Origin: Candidatus Pseudoscillospira falkowii | GTDB taxonomy: Bacteria > Bacillota > Clostridia > Oscillospirales > Oscillospiraceae | Assembly (NCBI GenBank): GCA_904374485.1 | Contig: CAJFFX010000005.1 | Coordinates: 1 to 51,757 of the forward strand | DNA: 51,757 nt | Direction of reading: 5' to 3' | Shown here: positions 15,429-22,824 of the stretch, one piece after another | Numbering within the stretch: the first letter of the stretch is position 1 | Layout of the letters: every line of letters begins with the position of its first letter | Position numbers and translations under genes: made by a program | The notes under the pieces: generated by a model | The model's database searches: none | What the model was told of the DNA's origin: nothing | The model's input: the letters and a program-made list of their open reading frames with translations, nothing else

Positions 15429-15767
15429 TTATTTTACGAACTGGTCGATGGCACGGTTCAGGCGCTCCACGGTTTCCTGGTCGCCGGTCTCCACGGCGTC
15501 CACCAGGCAGTGCTCGATATGGTCCTTCAGAATGATCTTGCCGGTGCTGTTCAGCGCCGCGCGCACGGCGGCCAGCTGAATGAGCACGTCGGCGCAGTCT
15601 TCGCCCCGCTCCACCATTTTTTTCACCGATTCCAGATGACCGATGGCTCGGGACAGCCGGTTCAGCACGGCTTTTTGATGCGCGTGCTCGTGGGGATGGG
15701 TGTGGGTATGAGAATGAGCGCAGCCGCCGGCCTGGGCCGGGTCATGTCTGTGTTCCTGTGCGTTCAT
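15429..15767 (-). CDS. CsoR/RcnR-family metal-sensing repressor with His-rich N-terminus
   Basis: The start ATG 15767 follows AGGAGGCGATCCC. The 112-residue product opens with a histidine-rich tail (HSHTHTHPHEHAHQ) and continues as a four-helix DUF156 protein: LNRLSRAIGHLESVKKMVE, then the metal-ligand set Cys in EDCADVL and His/Cys in DHIEHC, the C-H-C set of CsoR and InrS. The family binds Cu(I) or Ni(II)/Co(II) and releases G/C-tract operators. It is divergent from a methyltransferase and Nik-type transporter operon, and no copper pump is nearby, so nickel or cobalt sensing is the more likely role. This is an inference. Confidence 0.88.
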   Translation of the reverse strand: MNAQEHRHDPAQAGGCAHSHTHTHPHEHAHQKAVLNRLSRAIGHLESVKKMVERGEDCADVLIQLAAVRAALNSTGKIILKDHIEHCLVDAVETGDQETVERLNRAIDQFVK

Positions 15768-15848
15768 GGGATCGCCTCCTGCCGCCATTGTACGGCCCGG
15801 GGCGGCCCTTGTCAAGGCTGCGCCGGCGGCGCGGCGCGGGAAAAATAT

Positions 15849-15860
15849 CCCCCCGGGGGG
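15849..15860. promoter_or_regulatory. Candidate CsoR/RcnR operator
   Basis: The perfect palindrome CCCCCCGGGGGG is flanked on the left by the AT-rich AAAAATAT. CsoR-family operators are built from G and C tracts with A/T flanks. It lies 81 bases upstream of the regulator start and just upstream of a possible rightward promoter (TTCCGG 15862-15867, 17 bases, TATAGT 15885-15890). Confidence 0.45.
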
Positions 15861-15890
15861 CTTCCGGAGCGGGGCGCCCTTTGGTATAGT

Positions 15891-16159
15891 GTACAATAAT
15901 CAAACAAAAAATGAAACGGACAAAAACCGTCCGCATCCTCTGCAGAGCGCGAACCCAAAAACCGCGGCGCCGAAGCGCCGCCGGAGCGGCAGAAGCCCCT
16001 CCCCCTGATCCGAAGCGCGCCGCGGAAACGACGGGGTGCGGCAGCCTGTCCGCAAACGGCATACCGGTGGACCGAAGTCCGCTGCAAGCGCCAGAAGGCG
16101 CGGGCAGCGGGCTTTTTTTGCCTTTTTGGCGCCGCCGGCACAACAGGGGAGGATTCGCT
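15891..16159 (+). promoter_or_regulatory. Structured 5' leader with intrinsic terminator upstream of the transporter operon
   Basis: The 390-base gap between the metal sensor and the first methyltransferase contains several hairpins (for example CGGCGC-CGAA-GCGCCG near 15963). It ends in a terminator: CCGCTGC..GCGCC (16079-16092) pairs with GGCGC..GCAGCGG (16097-16110), followed by seven T (16113-16119). GGAC-CGAA-GTCC (about 16069-16080) overlaps the terminator's left arm and could compete with it. A terminator 40 bases before a start codon suggests attenuation. I could not match it to a known riboswitch class. Confidence 0.55.
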
Positions 16160-16870
16160 ATGGAAGTCAAACAGCGCATTTCGAATTACTGGACGCAGCG
16201 GGCCGAGGGCTTTGCGGCCCAGCGCCTGCGGGAATTTGCCGGGGAAAAGCACGATCTCTGGCTGGCGGAATTCCGGAAATATCTGCCGGAGAAAAAGGGC
16301 CTGCGCATCCTGGACCTGGGCACCGGCACGGGCTTTTTCGCTTTCCTGCTCTCCGCCGAGGGGCACTGCGTCACCGGCATCGACCTGACGCCGGACATGA
16401 TCGGCGAGGCCCGGCGCACTTCGGCCCTTCTCGGCATCCCGGCGGATTTTTATGTGATGGACGCTGAGCGCCCCGCCTTTCCCAAGGGCAGTTTCGACGC
16501 CCTGGTCACCCGCAACCTGACCTGGACCCTGCCTCATCTGTGCAAGGCCTATGAAGCCTGGCACGATCTGCTCAAGCCCGGCGGCGTGCTGATCAATTTC
16601 GACGCCGACTACTGCCAGGAGCACGAGCCGGCCGTGCTCCCGGAGAACCACGCCCACAAGAAGATCGGCGCGGATCTCTGGCAGGAGTACGAGGGCATCA
16701 AGGACGCCCTGCGCCCCCTGCAGCATCCGCGCCCGGCCTGGGACACGCTGCTGCGCCAGGCGGGCTTCCGGGATATCCATGTGGACACCGCCGTGTGGCG
16801 GCGGATCTACGCCCGCATGGACGAATTTTACAATCCCACGCCCATTTTCGCCATTTCCGCCCGGGCCTGA
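16160..16870 (+). CDS. Class I SAM-dependent methyltransferase (first of two paralogues)
   Basis: The start ATG 16160 follows GGGGAGGATTCGCT. The 236-residue product has the Rossmann motif I ILDLGTGTGFFAFLL (about residues 50-64), the acidic end of strand 2 in GIDLTPDMI, motif post-II DAERPAFPKGSFDALVTRNLTW, and DLLKPGGVLINFDADY. It is a methyltransf_11/25 type enzyme without a substrate-specific motif that I recognise. The next gene encodes a clear paralogue, and an importer operon follows, so the substrate may be tied to the metal or metallophore imported. Confidence 0.88.
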   Translation: MEVKQRISNYWTQRAEGFAAQRLREFAGEKHDLWLAEFRKYLPEKKGLRILDLGTGTGFFAFLLSAEGHCVTGIDLTPDMIGEARRTSALLGIPADFYVMDAERPAFPKGSFDALVTRNLTWTLPHLCKAYEAWHDLLKPGGVLINFDADYCQEHEPAVLPENHAHKKIGADLWQEYEGIKDALRPLQHPRPAWDTLLRQAGFRDIHVDTAVWRRIYARMDEFYNPTPIFAISARA

Positions 16871-16885
16871 AAGGAGAAGGGTGTC

Positions 16886-17686
16886 ATGCAGCGCTATGCA
16901 AGCTATGAAGAAGAGAATATTGCCTACTGGAACGGCCGCGCCGGCGGCTATTCCGACGTGAACCGGGAGGAATTGGCCACGGCGCAGCGCCGCGTCTGGC
17001 GCGGCGTGCTGGCCGAACAGATCGCCGTCTGCCATCCCGGGCGGCGGATGGAAGAGGTGCGCGTTCTGGATGTGGGCACCGGCCCCGGCTTTTTCGCCAT
17101 TGTGCTGGCGGAGCTGGGCTGCCGCGTGACGGCGGTGGACTACACCGACAACATGCTCCGTGAAGCCCGGCGCAACGCCGGGGCGCTGGCGGAGCGCATC
17201 CGCTTTCTCAAGATGAACGCCGAGCAGCTGACCTTTCCGGACGAAAGCTTCGACGTGGTGCTCTCCCGGAACGTGACATGGAACCTGCCCGATCCCACGG
17301 CGGCTTACCGCCAGTGGCACCGGGTGCTCCGGCCCGGCGGCCTGTTGCTGAATTTCGACGCCGGGTGGTACGCCTATCTCTATGATGAGCAGGCCCGCGC
17401 CGCCCATCTGACGGACCGGGCCAATGTGGAAAAGCTCGGCGTGGCCGACGACACGGCGGGCACCGACGTGGACGCCATGGAGGCCATCGCCCGCCAGGCG
17501 CCCCTGTCCCGCCGCAGCCGCCCCGCCTGGGACGTCGCGGCCCTGCGGCAGCTGGGCATGGACGTTCGGGCCGACGAGGAGATCTGGCGGCGGGTCTGGA
17601 CCCGGGAGGAACGCGTCAACAACGCCTCCACCCCAATGTTCTTGGTCCGGGCCGTCAAGCCCGAATGCCGCGCCGCGGCGCAGTAA
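16886..17686 (+). CDS. Class I SAM-dependent methyltransferase (second paralogue)
   Basis: The 266-residue product has the same order of motifs as its upstream neighbour: VLDVGTGPGFFAIVLAELG (about residues 61-79), AVDYTDNML, NAEQLTFPDESFDVVLSRNVTWNL, RVLRPGGLLLNFDAGWYAYL and a closing RPAWDVAALRQLGMDV resembling RPAWDTLLRQAGF of the first protein. A 15-base gap with AAGGAGAAGG joins the genes. The shared NVTWNLP-like segment, rare outside such pairs, suggests duplication with divided substrates. The permease gene follows 42 bases later. Confidence 0.88.
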   Translation: MQRYASYEEENIAYWNGRAGGYSDVNREELATAQRRVWRGVLAEQIAVCHPGRRMEEVRVLDVGTGPGFFAIVLAELGCRVTAVDYTDNMLREARRNAGALAERIRFLKMNAEQLTFPDESFDVVLSRNVTWNLPDPTAAYRQWHRVLRPGGLLLNFDAGWYAYLYDEQARAAHLTDRANVEKLGVADDTAGTDVDAMEAIARQAPLSRRSRPAWDVAALRQLGMDVRADEEIWRRVWTREERVNNASTPMFLVRAVKPECRAAAQ

Positions 17687-17728
17687 GCGGATGCGGAATA
17701 CCCCGCGCGGCCGGGGGGAGGGGTTCTT

Positions 17729-18673
17729 TTGAAAAGATATATTGCAAAACGGCTGCTGCAGCTGATCCCGATCCTGCTGGCCATCACCTTTTTGTCCTTT
17801 GCCATGATGCGTCTGGCAGGCAGCGACGCGGTGCTGCAGAAAATGGAAAATACCGGCATGGTCCTCTCCCAGGACGTCATCGACGCGGCCCGGGCGGAGC
17901 TGGGGCTGGACAAGCCCTTTCTGACCCAGTATTTCGTGTGGCTGGGGAACCTTTTGCAGGGGGATATGGGCGTGAGCTATATCTCCGGCCGGGCGGTGCT
18001 GCCCACATTTCTCTCCAAGCTGCCGGCCACGCTGCTTTTGACGGCGGTCTCCCTGGCCATGACCGTCGCCGTGTCCATCCCGCTGGGGGTGCTGGCGGCG
18101 GTGCGGCAGAACCGGCTGACCGATGCGCTGATCCGCGCCGCCAGCTTTGTGGGCAACAGCCTGCCGAATTTTTTTGTGGCGCTGCTGCTGATGTATGTGT
18201 TCGCCATCCGCCTGGGGTGGCTTCCGGTGATCTCCCGGGAGGTCACGCTGCCGAATGTGCTCCTGCCGGCCCTGACCCTCGCCATCGCCATGTCTGCCAA
18301 ATATCTGCGCCAGGTGCGCGCCGCGGTGCTGGATGAGCTGAGCAGGGATTATGTCATGGGCGCGCGGGCCCGGGGCGTGCCCTTCCGCGTCACGCTGACA
18401 AAGAGCGTCCTGCGCGCCTGCATGACCACCATCCTCACCCTCCTGGCCCTGTCCATCGGCAGCCTGCTGGGGGGCACGGCCATCGTGGAATCCATTTTCA
18501 TGTGGGACGGCGTGGGCAAGCTGGCAGTGGACGCCATCAATATGCGCGACTATCCCATGATCCAGGCCTATGTGATGTGGATGGCCATCATTTATGTATT
18601 TGTGAATCTGGCGGCGGACCTGTCCTACCGGGCGCTGGACCCCCGCATCCGGCTGGGAGGTGAGCGGCCGTGA
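17729..18673 (+). CDS. ABC importer permease, NikB/DppB type
   Basis: The 314-residue product starts at TTG 17729 (MKRYIAKRLLQLIPILLAI), placed well behind GGGGGGAGGGG. It has the conserved N-terminal part of this family, six membrane spans, and the ATPase-contact loop RDYVMGARARGVPFRVTL (about residues 205-222), which matches the EAA motif of peptide and nickel permeases. The end GTAIVESIFMWDGVGKLAVDAINMRDYPMIQ is typical. It forms a heterodimer with the next gene product. The stop overlaps the next start (GTGA). Confidence 0.93.
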   Translation: MKRYIAKRLLQLIPILLAITFLSFAMMRLAGSDAVLQKMENTGMVLSQDVIDAARAELGLDKPFLTQYFVWLGNLLQGDMGVSYISGRAVLPTFLSKLPATLLLTAVSLAMTVAVSIPLGVLAAVRQNRLTDALIRAASFVGNSLPNFFVALLLMYVFAIRLGWLPVISREVTLPNVLLPALTLAIAMSAKYLRQVRAAVLDELSRDYVMGARARGVPFRVTLTKSVLRACMTTILTLLALSIGSLLGGTAIVESIFMWDGVGKLAVDAINMRDYPMIQAYVMWMAIIYVFVNLAADLSYRALDPRIRLGGERP

Positions 18674-19548
18674 GAATGCGCGCCCCATTGTGCAGCCGCC
18701 GCGCCGGCCGCCTGGTGTTCTTTCTCGCCCTGGCGGTCCTGTTGCTGCTGACGGTGCTCTTCGCCCGCCAGCTTTGCCCCTATGACCCCAACGCCCAGGT
18801 CTTTGAAACGCTCCTGCCGCCCAGCGCAGAGCATCTCGCCGGTACGGACCGGCTGGGGCGGGACCTCCTGTCCCGCATCCTGATGGGCCTGCGCACCAGC
18901 GTGCTGGCGACGCTTTTCCTGGTGGCCGCCGTGACCGCGGCGGGCACCGCCGTGGGCGTGCTCTGCGGTGTTCTGGGCGGCGCGGCGGACGGGCTGCTGA
19001 TGCGCGTTTCCGACGTTTGCCTGGCCTTTCCCAGCCTGGTGTTCGCCCTGGGCGTGGCGGCGCTGCTGGGCGGCGGACTGCACAACGCCGTTCTGGCTTT
19101 GGCCGTCATCGGCTGGCCGAAATACGCCCGCATCGCCCGAAGCCAGGTCCTGGCTCTGGAGAACGCCGACTTCATCGCGGCGGCCCGCCTGGCGGGGGAT
19201 ACGAACGGGCAGATCATCCTGCGCCACCTCCTGCCCAATATCCTGGGTCCCATCCTGGTCACCGCCGTGCTGGACATCGGCACCATGATGATGGAGTTGG
19301 CGGGCCTGAGCTTTTTGGGCCTGGGCGCCATGCCGCCCACGGCGGAGCTGGGCAGCATGATGAGCGACGGGCGGAGCATGCTCCAGACCTATCCCTGGGT
19401 CGTGCTGGCGCCGGGCGTCGCCATTTTTGTCGCCGTGGCGGTGTTCAACCTGCTGGGCGACGCGCTGCGGGATTGGCTGGACCCCAAAAACAGCGCCCGG
19501 GGCGAAAGCCCGGGCAGAACAAACGAAACAGCGAGGGAAACACCATGA
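18670..19548 (+). CDS. ABC importer permease, NikC/DppC type
   Basis: The 292-residue product starts at GTG 18670, overlapping the previous stop. After one span it has the periplasmic motif HLAGTDRLGRDLLSRILMGLRTS (about residues 55-77), the family hallmark, then five spans with an EAA loop ENADFIAAARLAGDTNGQII. The end FVAVAVFNLLGDALRDWLDP is the standard C-terminus. It overlaps the binding-protein start by four bases. It pairs with the NikB-like permease in the membrane. Confidence 0.94.
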   Translation: MRMRAPLCSRRAGRLVFFLALAVLLLLTVLFARQLCPYDPNAQVFETLLPPSAEHLAGTDRLGRDLLSRILMGLRTSVLATLFLVAAVTAAGTAVGVLCGVLGGAADGLLMRVSDVCLAFPSLVFALGVAALLGGGLHNAVLALAVIGWPKYARIARSQVLALENADFIAAARLAGDTNGQIILRHLLPNILGPILVTAVLDIGTMMMELAGLSFLGLGAMPPTAELGSMMSDGRSMLQTYPWVVLAPGVAIFVAVAVFNLLGDALRDWLDPKNSARGESPGRTNETARETP

Positions 19549-21101
19549 AACGAAGAAAAAGAGTTCTGGCGCTTCTGGCGGCGGCCTGCCTGAGCGCCGC
19601 ACTGCTGGCGGGCTGCGGCGGCGACGGCGGCAGCGAAGAGACGGACGGCGCCTTCGTGCTGGGCGACACCACTTTTAACGCCGAAAACGAAGAGCCGGAT
19701 GTGAACCCCCACAACGCCTATTCCGGCTGGGCCTGCATCCGCTACGGCGTGGGCGAAACGCTGTTCCGCTGGTCCGATTCCATGGAGATCGAGCCCTGGC
19801 TGGCCACGGGCTATGAGCGGACGGACGAGTACACCTGGGTCATCACACTGCGCGACGGCGTGACCTTTTCCAGCGGCCGCCCCTTGGACGGCCAGGCGGT
19901 GCAGGCGTGCCTCACCCATCTGGTGGAGACCCACGACCGGGCCCGGGGCGATCTGATGATCGAAAGCATCGCCGCCGAGGGCCAGACCGTGACCATCACC
20001 ACGGCGGAGCCCCGGCCCACGCTGCTCAATTACCTCAGCGATCCCTATGGCTGCATCATCGACATGGAGGCCGGCGTCACGGAGGAGGGTGTCGTGGTGG
20101 GAACCGGACCCTACGTCGTCACATCCCTGAAAAGCGGCGAGGAGCTGGATCTGGTGAAAAACGAGACCTACTGGGGCGGCACGCCGGGCTACGACAGGAT
20201 CAAGGTGCTGACCATCACCGACGGCGACACCCTGACCATGGCCCTCCAGTCCGGCCAGATCGACGCGGCCTACGGCCTGCCCTACGCCAGCTATCCCCTT
20301 TTTGAAAACGAAGACTACACCATTTCCAGCTGCGCCACCAGCCGGACTTTTTTCCTGCACATGAATTTTGAAAGCGCCGTCATTCAGGACGACGCCGTGC
20401 GCCGGGCCATCGCCATGGGCGTCGACAAGGAGCGCTTTGTGGAGGACCTGCTGGACGGCAACGGCTACGTTGCCGCCGGCCCCTTCCCCGACAGCTTTTC
20501 CTTCGGCGGCGGCGCCGTGACGGACCGGGACTATGACCCGGAGGGGGCGAAGGCCCTGCTAGAGCAGGCTGGCTGGGTGGATACGGACGGCGACGGCATC
20601 CGGGAAAAGGACGGGCAGAAGCTGACGATTCGCTATCTCACCTATCCCAGCCGCCAGGAGCTGCCGCTGCTGGCCGAGGCGATCCAGGCCAGCCTGGGGG
20701 ACATCGGCATCGAGGTGGTCGTCAACGTCACGGCGGACCACAACAGCATCCGGGTGGACCCCGGGGCCTGGGACGTGTACGCCAGCGCCATGGTCACCGC
20801 CCCCACCGGCGACCCGGCCTACTTCTTCACCACCCACTGCCTGGACGATTCTGCCGTCAACAACGGCCATTACCACAGCGACGCGCTGGAGGCCCAGGCC
20901 GCCGCGCTGGACGGCGCCTTCGATCCGGCGCAGCGGGCGGAGCTGGCCGTGGCGATGCAGCAGACCATTCTGGACGACGACGCCTTCGTGTTTTGCTCCC
21001 ATCTGCAGATGACCATGATCTCCCGCGCGGACGTGGCCGGCCTCACGGCCCACCCCTGCGATTTTTATGAGATCACGGCGGACCTGCGGCCTGCCGCGTA
21101 A
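19545..21101 (+). CDS. Nickel/peptide-type extracellular solute-binding lipoprotein (SBP_bac_5)
   Basis: The 518-residue product starts at ATG 19545 with signal MKRRKRVLALLAAACLSAAL and lipobox LLAGC, so it is anchored outside the membrane. Family features include VGETLFRW, WVITLRDGVTFSSGRPLDGQ, the GTGPYVV segment, and DDAVRRAIAMGVDKERFVEDLLDGNGYVA. The TFNAENEEPDVNPHNAYSGW start and general length agree with NikA-like rather than OppA-like members. Ligand could be free or chelated Ni/Co, an opine-type metallophore or a peptide; context with a CsoR-family sensor favours metal. ATPase genes follow. Confidence 0.88.
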   Translation: MKRRKRVLALLAAACLSAALLAGCGGDGGSEETDGAFVLGDTTFNAENEEPDVNPHNAYSGWACIRYGVGETLFRWSDSMEIEPWLATGYERTDEYTWVITLRDGVTFSSGRPLDGQAVQACLTHLVETHDRARGDLMIESIAAEGQTVTITTAEPRPTLLNYLSDPYGCIIDMEAGVTEEGVVVGTGPYVVTSLKSGEELDLVKNETYWGGTPGYDRIKVLTITDGDTLTMALQSGQIDAAYGLPYASYPLFENEDYTISSCATSRTFFLHMNFESAVIQDDAVRRAIAMGVDKERFVEDLLDGNGYVAAGPFPDSFSFGGGAVTDRDYDPEGAKALLEQAGWVDTDGDGIREKDGQKLTIRYLTYPSRQELPLLAEAIQASLGDIGIEVVVNVTADHNSIRVDPGAWDVYASAMVTAPTGDPAYFFTTHCLDDSAVNNGHYHSDALEAQAAALDGAFDPAQRAELAVAMQQTILDDDAFVFCSHLQMTMISRADVAGLTAHPCDFYEITADLRPAA

Positions 21102-21133
21102 TACCCGCCGGAGGACGGAAAGGAGGAAGGACT

Positions 21134-21916
21134 GTGGCACCGCTGCTGGAATATGAATCGGTGGAGATCTCCTTTGGCCGCCGGGCGGTGGTCCGCGATG
21201 TGCGCTTCGCCCTTGGCGCCGGGGAGATCCTGGGGATCGTGGGCGAATCGGGCAGCGGCAAAAGCTCTCTGCTGCGCGCCGCCCTGGGCCTGCTGGGGCC
21301 CGGCGGCGCGGTGAGCGGCGGGCGCATCCGCTTCCGGGGACAGGACCTGACGGCGCTTTCCGAGCGGGAGCTGCAGAAGATCCGGGGCGCGCAGATCGGC
21401 ATGATCTTTCAGGACGCCGGCGCGTCGCTGTGCCCCATCCGCACCATCGGTGCACAGATCTGCGAGAGCCTGGCGGCCCACGGGAAGATCTCCCGCCCGG
21501 CGGCGCGGGAAAAGGCCCTGGCCCTGTTTGAAAAGCTGCGCTTTCCCGACGGAGCGCGCATCTGGGACAGCTATCCCTTTGCGCTGTCCGGCGGCCAGTG
21601 CCAGCGCGCGGCCATCGCCGCCGCCATGCTGCCCTCCCCGGCGGTGCTTTTGTGCGACGAGCCCACCAGCGCGCTGGACGTGCTGGTGCAGAAGCAGGTG
21701 GTGGAGGAGCTGCTGCGACTGCGGGAGCTTTTTGGCACGGCCATGATCCTGGTGACCCACGACATCGGCGTGGCGCGGGCCATGGCAGACACGGTGCTGG
21801 TGCTGAAAGACGGCCGGATCGTGGAGATGGGGCCGGCGGTGCAGGTGCTGAACGCGCCCCGGACGGATTACACCCGGCGGCTGCTGGACGCGGCGCCGAA
21901 ACTGCGGAGGGCGTGA
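21134..21916 (+). CDS. ABC importer ATPase, NikD/DppD type
   Basis: The 260-residue product starts at GTG 21134 after AAAGGAGGAAGG. It has Walker A GESGSGKSS, the Q-loop MIFQDAGASLCPIRTIGAQI, signature LSGGQCQRAAIAAAM, Walker B VLLCDEPTSALDVLVQ and switch VTHDIGVARAMADTV. Its length (260) is that of NikD (about 254), shorter than Opp/Dpp ATPases (about 330), because the C-terminal extension is missing. It drives import with its partner from the next gene three bases away. Confidence 0.94.
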   Translation: MAPLLEYESVEISFGRRAVVRDVRFALGAGEILGIVGESGSGKSSLLRAALGLLGPGGAVSGGRIRFRGQDLTALSERELQKIRGAQIGMIFQDAGASLCPIRTIGAQICESLAAHGKISRPAAREKALALFEKLRFPDGARIWDSYPFALSGGQCQRAAIAAAMLPSPAVLLCDEPTSALDVLVQKQVVEELLRLRELFGTAMILVTHDIGVARAMADTVLVLKDGRIVEMGPAVQVLNAPRTDYTRRLLDAAPKLRRA

Positions 21917-21919
21917 ACC

Positions 21920-22675
21920 ATGGAGAACCTGCTGGAAGTACAGGATTTGACAAAGATCTTCGGCGCGGGGGGCGGCCGCCCCGTCACCGCGGCGGATCAT
22001 GTGACCTTTTCCCTCCGGGCGGGGGAAGCCCTGGGCCTGGTGGGCGAATCCGGCTGCGGCAAAAGCACTCTGGCCCGGATGATCGCCCGCCTGCTGGAGC
22101 CCACCGCCGGGGCGGTGTTTCTGGAGGGGGAGGAGATCACAAAGCTGCGCCGCCGGGCGCTGCGCCCCGTTTACCGGAAAATGCAGATGGTGTTCCAGTC
22201 CCCGGCGGGTTCCTTCGATCCCCGCCGGACCCTGGGCCACGGCATCGCCGAAAGCCTCGAAAACCGGGGCCTTTCCCGCGGAGAGCGGCAGGCGCGCACA
22301 GCGCAGCTCCTGGAGCGCTGCGGCCTGCCGGCGGACTTTGCCGGGCGCTATCCCCATGAGGTCAGCGGCGGCCAGTGCCAGCGGGCGGCCATTGCCCGGG
22401 CCCTGGCGGCGGAGCCCCGGCTTTTGATCTGCGACGAAGCCACCTCCGCCCTGGACGTGACGGTGCAGCAGCAGATCCTGGAACTGCTGGGCGAACTGCG
22501 CCGGGACGGCCTTTCCATCCTGTTTATCTGCCACAACCTGGCCCTGGTGCAGTCCTTCTGCGACCGGGTGCTGGTGATGCGCGCGGGAAAGATCGTGGAG
22601 GCGGGAAACGCCGCCGACGTGATCGCCGCCCCCCGCACCGACTACACCAGATCCCTCCTGGACGCGGTGCTGTGA
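21920..22675 (+). CDS. ABC importer ATPase, NikE/DppF type
   Basis: The 251-residue product has Walker A GESGCGKST, Q-loop MVFQSPAGSFDPRRTLGHGI, signature VSGGQCQRAAIARAL, Walker B LLICDEATSALDVTVQ (Glu-Ala in place of Glu-Pro), and switch ICHNLALVQSFCDRV. It is the last gene of the seven-gene operon that begins with the methyltransferases and is closed by a strong terminator 12 bases downstream. Length again suits NikE rather than OppF. Confidence 0.94.
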   Translation: MENLLEVQDLTKIFGAGGGRPVTAADHVTFSLRAGEALGLVGESGCGKSTLARMIARLLEPTAGAVFLEGEEITKLRRRALRPVYRKMQMVFQSPAGSFDPRRTLGHGIAESLENRGLSRGERQARTAQLLERCGLPADFAGRYPHEVSGGQCQRAAIARALAAEPRLLICDEATSALDVTVQQQILELLGELRRDGLSILFICHNLALVQSFCDRVLVMRAGKIVEAGNAADVIAAPRTDYTRSLLDAVL

Positions 22676-22687
22676 AAACGAAAAACA

Positions 22688-22730
22688 GGGGCGCAGACGG
22701 CAAAACGCCGTCTGCGCCCCCTTGTTTTTG
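22688..22730 (+). terminator. Terminator of the Nik-type operon
   Basis: GGGGCGCAGACGGC (22688-22701) pairs with GCCGTCTGCGCCCC (22707-22720), loop AAAAC, followed by CTTGTTTTT. Confidence 0.93.
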
Positions 22731-22762
22731 CGGGAAAATCACGCCGGCGCGGAAAAAAGGAA

Positions 22763-22801
22763 GGCCGCCCGGCAGCGCTTGGCGCTGCCGGGCGGCCTTT
22801 T
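22763..22801. terminator. Second, bidirectional terminator
   Basis: A 16-bp stem GGCCGCCCGGCAGCGC / GCGCTGCCGGGCGGCC (22763-22778, 22782-22797) with TTTT to the right and AAAAAAGG to the left. On the minus strand the left flank is a T-run, so it terminates the convergent gene ending at 22825. Confidence 0.9.
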
Positions 22802-22824
22802 CGGCGGTTTTATTTTTGTGCGGC

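Noticed and set aside
15891-16159. TPP, cobalamin, NiCo or SAM riboswitch in the transporter leader
   Set aside because: Fragments such as CTGATCC and GGGGTGCGG recall TPP elements, but the required order and the GCTGAGA or B12-box core are missing.
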